From NCBI RefSeq assembly GCF_022009635.1, contig NZ_CP091716.1, positions 511,001 through 575,000 of the forward strand: a stretch of 64,000 nt of DNA, read 5' to 3'. Both the position numbers and the translations under genes were made by a program. The DNA is from Variovorax paradoxus. GTDB taxonomy: Bacteria; Pseudomonadota; Gammaproteobacteria; Burkholderiales; Burkholderiaceae_C. Below are positions 27,421 through 36,100 of this stretch, piece after piece (the first letter of the stretch is position 1; every line of letters starts with the position of its first letter). The notes beneath the pieces were generated by a model. That model did not search any database and was not told the DNA's origin. It saw only the letters and a program-made list of their open reading frames with translations.

Positions 27421-28350
27421 ATGGCAAAACTCATGCGCAAGATGGCCATCCTGGCCAAGGCTGAAACGGTACGCGGCACCGACGCGGTGCCCACGGGCGC
27501 GGCCAACGCGATCCTGGTGAGCGAAGTCACGCTGACCCCCATCGAAGGCGACGTGGTCCAGCGCGACAACGTGCGCCCGTACTTCGGCTCGCGCGGCTCC
27601 GTGCTGGTCACGCAGTACAGCAAGATCGCCTTCTCGGTCGAGATCGCGGGCGTGGCCGCCGCCGGCGACGTGCCCGGCTATGCCGCGCTGATGCGCGGCT
27701 GCGCCATCGCCGTCACCACGGCCGCGGGCGTCAGCACCACCTTCGCGCCGGCCACCGACGCGCTGGAGTCGCTCACCATCTACGGCAACGTCGACGGCAC
27801 CGTCTACAAGATGACCGACGCGCACGGCAACGTGAAGGCCACCATCAATGCCAAGGGCATCCCGAAGTGGCAGTTCGAATTCACCGGCCTGTTCGTGCCC
27901 GCCGAAGACGCGCCGCTGCCCGTGGCCGACTACACGAAGTTCATGGACCCGCTGGGCGTGAACAAGGCCAACACCACCCTCACGCTCGACGGCCTGGGCG
28001 TGGCCGCGAACGCCTTCGCCTTCGACGCCGGCAACACTGTCGTCAAGCGCGACCTGATGACCGTCGACGCCGTGGACATCACCGCGCGCGTATCGACCGG
28101 TTCCGTCACCTTCGAGAACACCTCCGTCGCGACCAAGGACTGGATCGGCATGGCGCGCGCCAGCCAGCGCGTGAACCTGGCGCTCAAGCACGGCCAGGGC
28201 GCGAGCAACGTCGTCGAGTTCCTGTCGCCGCGCGCGCAGATCGGCAAGCCCACCTTCAGCGACGTCGACGGCGTGCAGATGATCACCGTGCCGCTCGAGT
28301 TCGTGCCCACCGGCGCGGGCAACGACGAGTGGTCGATCGTCGTGCGCTGA
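27421..28350 (+). CDS. Phage tail tube protein
   Basis: This 309-residue protein has a strong upstream ribosome-binding site (ggagaa). Beta-rich segments such as VTLTPIEGDVVQRDNVRPYF, PKWQFEFTGLFVPAED and VQMITVPLEFVPTGAGNDEW are typical of tail tube proteins of transposable siphophages. It would stack as hexamers to form the flexible tail tube. It precedes the frameshifting chaperone gene, as in lambda (V then G/GT). Confidence 0.8.
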   Translation: MAKLMRKMAILAKAETVRGTDAVPTGAANAILVSEVTLTPIEGDVVQRDNVRPYFGSRGSVLVTQYSKIAFSVEIAGVAAAGDVPGYAALMRGCAIAVTTAAGVSTTFAPATDALESLTIYGNVDGTVYKMTDAHGNVKATINAKGIPKWQFEFTGLFVPAEDAPLPVADYTKFMDPLGVNKANTTLTLDGLGVAANAFAFDAGNTVVKRDLMTVDAVDITARVSTGSVTFENTSVATKDWIGMARASQRVNLALKHGQGASNVVEFLSPRAQIGKPTFSDVDGVQMITVPLEFVPTGAGNDEWSIVVR

Positions 28351-28391
28351 GCTTCTCCGCCACTCACCACTGCACAGAGGAACAGACAGAG

Positions 28392-28742
28392 ATGCCCCAG
28401 AAACTCAAGATCGCCGTCAAGCCGACCTTCGTCGCGCCGGTGCTGATGCGCGTGCCCGGCGACGGCCAGGTCGAGGAAGTGCGCTTCAGCGCCGTCTTCA
28501 AGCGCCTGACCAAGTCCGACAACGACATCTTGCAAAAGCGCCTGGACGGCCGCGACCTGACCGACAGGGAACTGCTCGACATGGTGCTGGCCGACTGGAA
28601 GGGCCTGGACGGCGACGACGGCGCGCCCTTCATCTGCACCGCCGAGAACCGCGCGGCGGCGGTGGAGGAGTGGCCGTCCTTCGAGGCCGCCATTGCCTAC
28701 AGCTACTTCGAGCACGCCTACCCGGCCGCGGTAAAAAACTGA
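28392..28742 (+). CDS. Tail assembly chaperone (G-like)
   Basis: This 116-residue protein contains VEEVRFSAVFKRLTKSDNDI, LQKRLDGRDLTDRELLDMVL and ENRAAAVEEWPSFEAAIAYS. This is the tail assembly chaperone pattern of siphophages. The short form ends at TGA 28740-28742, directly after a slippery A AAA AAC. A -1 shift there would fuse it to the downstream DUF1799 frame, producing the longer GT-type chaperone needed to hold the tape measure protein. Confidence 0.8.
   Translation: MPQKLKIAVKPTFVAPVLMRVPGDGQVEEVRFSAVFKRLTKSDNDILQKRLDGRDLTDRELLDMVLADWKGLDGDDGAPFICTAENRAAAVEEWPSFEAAIAYSYFEHAYPAAVKN
28733..28739 (+). promoter_or_regulatory. Programmed -1 ribosomal frameshift site
   Basis: The heptamer aaaaaac lies in the correct phase (gtA AAA AAC) immediately before the TGA of the chaperone gene. 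After slippage the next codon is CTG at 28739, entering the open DUF1799 frame. The site matches the canonical X XXY YYZ consensus. Confidence 0.8.
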
Positions 28743-29110
28743 GAGGCGCCGCGCGCCTCGTGCTCGGAGCAGAGCATCGCGTCCACGACGAGCTGGACGA
28801 CGATCTCCGAAGCCAGTGCGCGTCGCTCGGTCTCGACCCGACCCGGCTCGTCTCGTCGACGGCCAACGGCGGCGGCCCGCCACCCTTCGAGCTATGGCCG
28901 GAACACCAGGATGCATTCGAGGTGTTCCATGCCTGCCGAACGCAGTGGCGGGTCGTCGCGGGTGCGGCAGGCGCGTGGTTCCAGGGGCTCGACTTCGGCG
29001 CCGTCGACGTCGCCATGAGGCGCCTGGGCATTCCGCGCGCGCGGCAGCGCGAAGTGTTCCTGCAGCTGCAGGTGATGGAAGACGAAGGCATCGCGGTGCT
29101 GAACGCCTAG
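28739..29110 (+). CDS. DUF1799 extension of the chaperone (GT-like frameshift product)
   Basis: This frame, entered by -1 shifting, adds 123 residues beginning LRGAARLVLGAEHRVHDELD. It contains PPPFELWPEHQDAFEVFHAC and TQWRVVAGAAGAWFQGLDFG, the DUF1799 phage family. The frame has no convincing independent start codon with a ribosome-binding site, and host-like codon use continues right across the shift site. The fused product would be about 239 residues. By analogy with lambda GT, it should bind the tape measure protein during assembly. Confidence 0.75.
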   Translation: MRGAARLVLGAEHRVHDELDDDLRSQCASLGLDPTRLVSSTANGGGPPPFELWPEHQDAFEVFHACRTQWRVVAGAAGAWFQGLDFGAVDVAMRRLGIPRARQREVFLQLQVMEDEGIAVLNA

Positions 29111-29145
29111 CGCCGACGCGGGCCCACGGCCAATCGAAGAAGCAT

Positions 29146-29175
29146 GGGGCCGGCGGATGTCGGCCTCATTTTTTT
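29146..29175 (+). terminator. Hairpin motif, copy 3 of 3, followed by a T-run
   Basis: ggggccggcggatgtcggcc then tcattttttt. This copy is followed by seven T residues, making it a plausible rho-independent terminator or attenuator between the chaperone and the tape measure gene. Confidence 0.6.
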
Positions 29176-29200
29176 CTTAGCTCAAACGGACCATACAGAC

Positions 29201-31459
29201 ATGGCTGCTGAACAAACAACTGGAATTCTTGCAAATGCCTCGGCGGTGACAAAAGAGGTACCTGCTGCAACGAATGCGCTGAGGGAATTCGCAGGCGCTG
29301 CCGAGGTCGCGAATTTGGCGCTGACAGTCCTTCGGCGCGAACCGCGCATCGAACTCGCCGTGAAGGCGACGCGCTATGTGGGCGAGGGCGCTGTCGACGG
29401 AATGAGGGAAGAGGCTGCGTATTCGCGGGCGAGGACGTCGAGTGGCAACTATGCCGGGGTAACGAACGACCAGCTCCGCAGAATGGAAGTCGAGATCGCA
29501 GGCACCACCGGCGGATCGCGTGCAAAAGCGGCCGAGGCCCTGAGCAGCCTGGTCGCCTCGGGCCAGGTGCAAGGCCAAGTCCTGCAACAGGCGGCCACCG
29601 CGGTCGTGCAGATGAACCGGGTGTCGGGCGTCTCGATCAAGGATGCTGTGGAGAATTTTTCCAAGCTGGCGGACGAGCCCGTGAAGGCTTCTGCGGAACT
29701 CAACAAGAGGCGCAACTACCTCACTCCGGACGTCGCCAAGCGAATGAGTGACCTTGAGGGGCAAGGCCAGAAGGAAGCCGCTGCCGCTGTTGCTCAAAAA
29801 GCCTTCGCTGTGGCGGTAGACCAGCGGGCCCGGCAGCAGATCGACGACATGACGTTCTTCGATAGCTGGCTGCTGCGTCTTCGTGAATTCAGCGATCGCC
29901 CGAAGGACATCGTGCGCAACGTCGGCCGCGGCACCACACTGCAGGAAGACTATGACCGAGCTTCTACGAAGCGTGACAACCGGCTTCGCCGCGATGGCGG
30001 TGCGGGTACTCCGATGGCCGAAACGCAAGGAGGAGCCGCTGTTGGATATCCGCTGCGACCTACAGCGTCAATATGGAACCGGGACAGTGAAAAGCTGAGG
30101 GAACTGCAAGCGCAGCAGGCCAGGTCGGCTGCATCGCAGGGAGAGAGTGCAAGTCGCGCAAAGGCGGCAGTCAGTGCCGAGCTGGATGCGAAAGACGCGC
30201 TCGAGAGCGACAAGAAGTCAGACGAGATCGCTCGAAAGGTCGTGGCTCTCCAAGGTGGAAAGGCGTCCCCCCCGTCGGCTTCCAGCGCGGGTGCTTCGAC
30301 CACGAAGGCATCGATGTCCCGCAGCGCGAGCGCCGGCATTCAGCATGCCGAGGGGGCTGGACTGCGCCCCTGCATTGAGGTTGTGTGTGGCTGCAAAGCA
30401 GGCGCACCGGATCAGGCAAAGCAAGGTGTGCGCAAAGGTGAGGCAAGCGAAGTTGCACGACCGCAGGCCACGGCCAGCGAAGCCGCGGAGCGCGCGTCCG
30501 TTGACCCCGAACAAGCACGCCAGGCAGCGCTGCTCGAAAGCATGCGCAAGGCCACCTCCGGCGTACTCGAGCAGACGACGGCACTGGACGCCCAGAACAC
30601 CGCCCACGGAAAAACCAAGTCGGCGCTGAAGGAACTGAACATTGCCCAGTTGGAGCGCCAATACCAGGACTTGGACAACACCGAGCAAGTGATTCCGGGC
30701 TATCTCGAGGCGCTGGGTGCGCGCATCGATGCCGAGAAGGAACTGCTGAAAGTCACTCGCAGTAGCGAAGGAATCGAAACAGCCGACAAGGAAAAGACCA
30801 AACGAGAAGCGAAGGCCAGCAAGATGTCCGACGACATCGGCGGTGCTTTCCGCGAGGGTTTCGTGAACTTGCTGGAAGGCAAGGAGAACGCGCTCGACAA
30901 GATGGGCGAGTCCCTGAAGAAGAAGATCGTCTCGTCGGTCGCCGATGCGCTCTACGACGCTTCACTGAAGCCGGCCGTCGAGGCCTTTTCGGGATGGTTT
31001 TCGGGCCTGTTCAAGGGGTCTTCTGCGGGTGCGGGCACAGCCGCTGGCGCAAGCTCCGGCGGAAGCTGGATCGGCAGTGCAGTGAGCACCGTGCTCGGCT
31101 TCTTCGGCGTCAAGAGCGCCAACGGCAACGTCTTCTCGTCCCCCGGCCTGCACGCCTACGCCAACAGCGTGGTCGGCCAGCCCACGTTCTTCCCGTTCGC
31201 GAACGGCATCGGCCTGATGGGCGAAGCGGGGCCCGAAGCCATCATGCCTTTGCGCCGTGGCTCCGACGGCCGCCTCGGCGTGAGCGCACCGGGTGGTGCG
31301 AGCGCCGCGCCTGCGATCCAGTTCGCGCCCTCCAACGTCTTCCACATCGACGCCCGTTCCGATCGCGGCGCGGTGATGGCCGACATGCAACGCCTGCTCG
31401 CGGAGAACAACCGCGGCCAGATGGAACAACTCAAGCGCGTGAAGGTGCTCCCCCAATGA
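29201..31459 (+). CDS. Phage tail tape measure protein
   Basis: From ATG 29201 the product is 752 residues; an in-frame ATG at 29144 lies in the preceding hairpin and is unlikely. It is Ala/Lys/Glu-rich and helical. An N-terminal lambda-H-like region (GGSRAKAAEALSSLVASGQV, QQAATAVVQMNRVSGVSIKD) leads to a central coiled-coil region. A C-terminal Gly/Ala-rich hydrophobic stretch (GGSWIGSAVSTVLGFFGVKS) and the typical FANGIGLMGEAGPEAIMPLR motif follow. Its length sets tail length (roughly 0.15 nm per residue in characterised phages, so about 110 nm). Codon bias is weaker at 29.2-30.6 kb than in neighbours, suggesting a faster-evolving segment. Confidence 0.85.
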   Translation: MAAEQTTGILANASAVTKEVPAATNALREFAGAAEVANLALTVLRREPRIELAVKATRYVGEGAVDGMREEAAYSRARTSSGNYAGVTNDQLRRMEVEIAGTTGGSRAKAAEALSSLVASGQVQGQVLQQAATAVVQMNRVSGVSIKDAVENFSKLADEPVKASAELNKRRNYLTPDVAKRMSDLEGQGQKEAAAAVAQKAFAVAVDQRARQQIDDMTFFDSWLLRLREFSDRPKDIVRNVGRGTTLQEDYDRASTKRDNRLRRDGGAGTPMAETQGGAAVGYPLRPTASIWNRDSEKLRELQAQQARSAASQGESASRAKAAVSAELDAKDALESDKKSDEIARKVVALQGGKASPPSASSAGASTTKASMSRSASAGIQHAEGAGLRPCIEVVCGCKAGAPDQAKQGVRKGEASEVARPQATASEAAERASVDPEQARQAALLESMRKATSGVLEQTTALDAQNTAHGKTKSALKELNIAQLERQYQDLDNTEQVIPGYLEALGARIDAEKELLKVTRSSEGIETADKEKTKREAKASKMSDDIGGAFREGFVNLLEGKENALDKMGESLKKKIVSSVADALYDASLKPAVEAFSGWFSGLFKGSSAGAGTAAGASSGGSWIGSAVSTVLGFFGVKSANGNVFSSPGLHAYANSVVGQPTFFPFANGIGLMGEAGPEAIMPLRRGSDGRLGVSAPGGASAAPAIQFAPSNVFHIDARSDRGAVMADMQRLLAENNRGQMEQLKRVKVLPQ

Positions 31460-32082
31460 CCATCGTGACACTCCCGTCCGATCTGCCGGTGAAGCGGCAG
31501 GACTTCGGACTCCAGGCCTATGACCTGACTTTCAGCAACAGCGAGTCGGGCGCGATGCAGGTGGCCGTGCTCGGCCCGGCTCGCCGCACCTGCTCGCTCG
31601 TGAGCGAGGAGCGCATTCCGCTGATGCGCGAGGCAGCTGCCTGGCGCGTGCTGGTGCATTCGATGCGTGGCCAGGTCAATGTGCTGGCCGTGCACGACAT
31701 GCTGCAGCCGGTGCCGCGAGGCACCGCGCGTGGTGTCTGGACCGCGGTCGCCGCGGCCGCGGGCGCGGCGGAGCTCACGATCCGCATGGGCGCCTCCGAG
31801 GCCGGCAAGACGCTGCTGCAGGGCGACTGGATCGGCGTCAACCAGGCGTCGAACCACCGGCAGATGCTGCATGTGCAGGCCGATGCGGTGGCCGATGCCG
31901 CCGGCGTGATCACGGTGCGCTTCGAGCCCGTGCTGCGCACGCCCGTGGTGGCCGGCAGCGCGGTCGTGTGGGACCGTCCGACCTGCCTGATGCGGCGGGT
32001 CGACACGAAGGCTTCCTGGGCTTCGGAGTCGCGCACGCAGGGCGGCTTCAGCCTGGACCTGATGGAGTCGTGGGAACAATGA
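31456..32082 (+). CDS. Phage minor/distal tail protein
   Basis: This 208-residue protein is translated from an ATGA overlap with the tape measure gene. The beta-rich sequence (DLTFSNSESGAMQVAVLGPA, GDWIGVNQASNHRQMLHVQA, ITVRFEPVLRTPVVAG) and its position right after the tape measure fit a distal-tail or lambda M-like protein forming the ring under the tube. No closer family call is possible from the sequence. It overlaps the next gene by 4 bp. Confidence 0.6.
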   Translation: MTIVTLPSDLPVKRQDFGLQAYDLTFSNSESGAMQVAVLGPARRTCSLVSEERIPLMREAAAWRVLVHSMRGQVNVLAVHDMLQPVPRGTARGVWTAVAAAAGAAELTIRMGASEAGKTLLQGDWIGVNQASNHRQMLHVQADAVADAAGVITVRFEPVLRTPVVAGSAVVWDRPTCLMRRVDTKASWASESRTQGGFSLDLMESWEQ

Positions 32083-32696
32083 CCATCCAGACCAGCTCCG
32101 GCTTTCAGGCAGCCGCGCGCTCGCAGACGTACGGCCAGTTGGCCCTCGTCGAGCTCAAGCTGCGAAGCGGCACCGCGCGCTTCACCAACTGGCCTCTGTC
32201 GCTTCAGGTGATGGGCGAGACGTGGCAGGGCGTGGGCAACCTCGGCTCCATCGGCGAGCTTCACGAAAGCGAAGACGGCGCCGCCGAGAAACTGACGCTC
32301 ACGCTGTCGCCCGTCGACATCGGCACGCGTGCACTCGCACTGGGCGACCCGAGCGACTACCAGGACCGCGGCGTGCGCGTGTGGATCGCGCTGCTCGATG
32401 CCGCCACGCTGCAGATCAGCGGCGAGCCGGTGTTGCGCTTCGCGGGCGTGATGGACCAGATGAAGATCGAGCGCGACGGCTCCACCGCAAAGATCGCGAT
32501 GGACTGCCGCACCGCGTCTTACGACGTGCGTTCCAACCCCGCGTCCCTGCGCACCAACGATGCCCAGCACCAGGTCAAGCACCCTGGCGAGCGCGGCTTC
32601 GAGTACCTGAATTCCATGATCGGGTCGCCCACCGTGTGGGTCAACAAGTACCTGCAGATGGCCCTGAACTACTGGGCCCGAGCACGAGGCAAATGA
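32079..32696 (+). CDS. BR0599/DUF2163-like tail protein
   Basis: This 205-residue protein contains YGQLALVELKLRSGTARFTN and WPLSLQVMGETWQGVGNLGS at the start, VWIALLDAATLQISGEPVLR in the middle and HPGERGFEYLNSMIGSPTVW at the end. These match the phage BR0599-like/DUF2163 proteins of transposable siphophages, which sit between the distal tail and the J gene and are likely tail-tip hub components. ATGA overlap with the upstream gene. Confidence 0.7.
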   Translation: MTIQTSSGFQAAARSQTYGQLALVELKLRSGTARFTNWPLSLQVMGETWQGVGNLGSIGELHESEDGAAEKLTLTLSPVDIGTRALALGDPSDYQDRGVRVWIALLDAATLQISGEPVLRFAGVMDQMKIERDGSTAKIAMDCRTASYDVRSNPASLRTNDAQHQVKHPGERGFEYLNSMIGSPTVWVNKYLQMALNYWARARGK

Positions 32697-32697
32697 C

Positions 32698-33114
32698 ATG
32701 ACGAAGAACCTGGACGACTTCATCGCGGTGCGAAGAAACGCACCTTTCGAATACTTCCGGCACGACTGCGCGCATATCGCGGCCGACTGGGTCATCGAGC
32801 GCACGGGCAAGGACCCGCTCGCGGACCTGCGCGCACCCGATGCGCCCATCGGAAGAAAGCATCTGCTGGCCGCCTTGCGCGCGGTGCGCGCGGCGGGCGG
32901 CTTCATGTCGGCCGCTACTGCGCGGCTCGGCCCTCCCCTGCCCGGCGCGATGGCGCAGCGCGGTGACGTGGTGCTGGCTCGCAGCGGCGGCAAGGTCGGG
33001 CGCGTGTCGGGCTACAGCTTCGGGATCTGCACGGGTGGGCACATCGCCGCGCCCGCGGCGGACCGGCTCGTGTTCTTGCCACTTACCGCGGGGGTTGCCA
33101 CATGGCGCGTTTGA
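32698..33114 (+). CDS. DUF6950/NlpC-P60-like tail-tip protein
   Basis: This 138-residue protein has a Cys in FEYFRHDCAHIAADWVIERT, the position of the NlpC/P60 catalytic cysteine, and a strand with RGDVVLARSGGKVGRVSGYS. It corresponds to the K-like tail peptidase of lambdoid phages, possibly a cell-wall hydrolase at the tail tip. No clear catalytic His follows in the usual spacing, so it may be non-catalytic. It overlaps the J-like gene by 13 bp. Confidence 0.65.
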   Translation: MTKNLDDFIAVRRNAPFEYFRHDCAHIAADWVIERTGKDPLADLRAPDAPIGRKHLLAALRAVRAAGGFMSAATARLGPPLPGAMAQRGDVVLARSGGKVGRVSGYSFGICTGGHIAAPAADRLVFLPLTAGVATWRV

Positions 33115-36100
33115 TTCGTTTCGCTCTTGTTCTTGGCGCGCTGCTGGGGATCTGCACTGCCGCTATGGCGGACCCAGTTTCGATTCTGAGTGCGATCGGT
33201 ACCGCGGTGGGCGCGACCACGTCGGCGGTTGCCGTTGGCGGCATGATCGTCTCTACAGCGCTCTCCATCGTGGCAAGCGCCTACGGCAACATGCAGGCCA
33301 AGAAGCAGGCCAAGGCTGCGGCAGCCCGCAAGCTCGCTGAAGACGTCGCGAACATCAAGGAGCGCACCACCACGATCATCGCTTCCGATGCGCCGCACAC
33401 CGTCATCTACGGTGAGCCCGCACCGGTCGGCGGCGCAGTGGTGGCGGTGCTCACCGGCGGCGAGTACAGCCACCTGAAGCATGTCGTGATGGTGCTGGCG
33501 GCGCACCCCTGCGAAGCCGTGACCGACATCCAGATCGAAGGCGTTTCGCTCGGCGCGCTCGATGCGAGGGGCTATTCGTCTAACCCCGAATTCATCGTCA
33601 CCGATTCGGAAGCCATCGGCGGCGGTGTGCCGGGCGTCAACGTGCAGATCCACCTGTCGCCCGACGGCGTCGACACGGCCGACGCGTACATGCGCGAGAA
33701 CCTCGATCCGTGGCCTGCCAGCAAAGGCCTGTGGACCGAAGCGCACAAGCTCAGCGGCTACACGTACATCGTTGTCACGCTCAACCTCTTCGTCGAGCGC
33801 TTCCAGGGCGGCCTGCCCACCATCACCGCGAACGTGAAGGGCAAGAAGGTCTACGACCCGCGCACCGGCGCGACGGCGTACAGCCGCAACCCCGCGCTGT
33901 GCCTGGCCGACTTCCTGCGCTCGGAAGAAGGTTACCTCGCGTCCAACGATCAGATCGACCAGAACGCGCTGATCGTTGCCGCCAACGCCTGCGACACGGC
34001 CATCTACAACCCCGGCACGGTGGCGGCCGATCGGCCCAACTATGGCGGCAGCGTTGCACGCTACACCTGCGACGGCATGTTCCGCTCGGACCAGGACCGC
34101 GACAGCACGCGCCAGCAGCTCGAGGACACGATGGCCGGCTACAGCCTCGAGTCGGGCGGTGTGTGGCGCATCCTGGCCGGCGCGTGGACCACGCCTGTCC
34201 TCGCGATGACCGACGACGACCTGCTGGCGCCCATGACCGTGGTGCAGACCTGCAACCCCGGCACCGCGCGCTACAACGGCGCAAGAGGCACCTACGTCAA
34301 CCTCACCCGCAACGGCGTGTCGGAAGACTTCAAGCAGTACCAGAACGCCGTCTTCCGCGAGAGCGACCAGAAGGACAAGTTCCTCGACCTGGTGCTGCCC
34401 TTCACCACCGCCCATGCGCGCACGCACCAGATCGCGCGCGTGCTGGTGGAGCAGAGCCGCGGCGGCTTCGTGCTGCAGATCCATCCGAAGATGCTGGCGT
34501 GGCACCTGCAGCCGGGTGATCGCATCGTGCTCTCGAGCGCGCTCTACGGCTTTGCCAACAAGCCGTTCCGCGTGCAGGACTGGAGCTATTCGATGAGCTC
34601 GCCGCTGTCGTTCCAGGTCATCGAGGACGAAGAGGCCTTCTACGACACCGCCGACGAGGTGCTGCGCGACCCGTCGCCCAACACCAACCTGCCGAACCCG
34701 TTCCTGCTGCCCCAGCCTCCGCTCGACCTGCAGGTGCGCAGCGGCCAGGAGCAGATGGTGCAGCAGGGCGGCACGCTGGTGATCCGCGCGCGCGTGAGCT
34801 GGTCGGCGTCGGTGGAAGACGCCGTCCTGCGCGGCGGCAACGTGCAGGTGCAGTGGCGCACGACCACGCCGGTGGGCGACTGGCAGAGCGCCACGCTGCC
34901 GGGCACGGCCACCGAGACCTTCCTGCTCGGCCTCGAGGTGCACGGCGAGTACCAGGTGCGCGTGCGCTTCATGACGGCCTATGCGTCGAGCTACTGGACG
35001 ATGGTGACGCACACGCTGCAGGGTGCGAGCGTGAAGCCGGGCGACGTCGAGGGGCTGAGCCTTGCCGTGGAGCCCGCCGGCGTGATGGCGCGCTGGTCCG
35101 CGCCGACGGGCATCGACCTGCTCGAATGGGGCGCGACGCGGATCTTCATCGGCCCGACCTTCGAGACGGCGGTGGAGCGATGGACCGGCAAGGCCCTGAA
35201 TGCCAACATCGGCTGGCTGCCGGCGGGGACGGTGAAGGTCTGGGCGCAGCACGGCAATACGCAGGGTGTCTGGGGCATTCCGATCTCGGCCACGATCGAC
35301 ATCGCGCCACCCGCGCAACCGATCGTGCGCGGAGAGGTGTGGGGTGCGCAGATCGAGCTGGCCTGGCAGGCTTGCGGCACGACACAGCCGATCTCGGCAT
35401 ACATCGTCAAGGTGGGGCCGACGCTGGCGGAGGCGGTCGAGATCGGCCATACGGGCTCGCTCAACTTCGTGCGAACCGAGCCCGTGGCTGCCACGCGCAT
35501 CTACTGGGTCACTGCATTCGACATCGGTGGCAATGCCAGTGATGCGGGGTATGTGCAGCTTGCGTCGCTGCCGACGATCGACGATGCGATCAAGGAGCTG
35601 CAGGAGGGGCTGGACGAGCAGGTTGCCGATCTGCTGAACGTCAACTCGGGCATCAGCGAGCGTCTGATCGACGAGGCCATCGAGCGCGGCACCGCGATCA
35701 CGCATGTCGAGAAAGTGGTCACCGACACGGCTGAGCAACTGGCGCAGCGCATCGACATCGTCTCGGCTCGCGCGGTCGGCTATGTGCGTGCCAACCTGAT
35801 CTTCAACGGCGGGTTCGAGTTCGACCTCGACAAGTGGGAGTTGCAGGGCAACGCCTGGGAGGTGATGGAAGACGACTGGGGCGCATCGGCAAGGCTTCAT
35901 GCCGCAGCGCCCGCGAGTGGAAGGCTCGTCAGCGCCAGCTTCCCGGTCAAGCCCGGGACCTGGTACGCGGGTTCGGGCGACTCGATGTTCCAGAGCGACG
36001 TGGGTCAGAGCGGATTCGCGCTCGAGTTCTTCGACCTGACCGGCCATTCGCTGGGCATCACGGACACGCTCAAGGAAGGGCGGCACGGCTTCATGAACGA

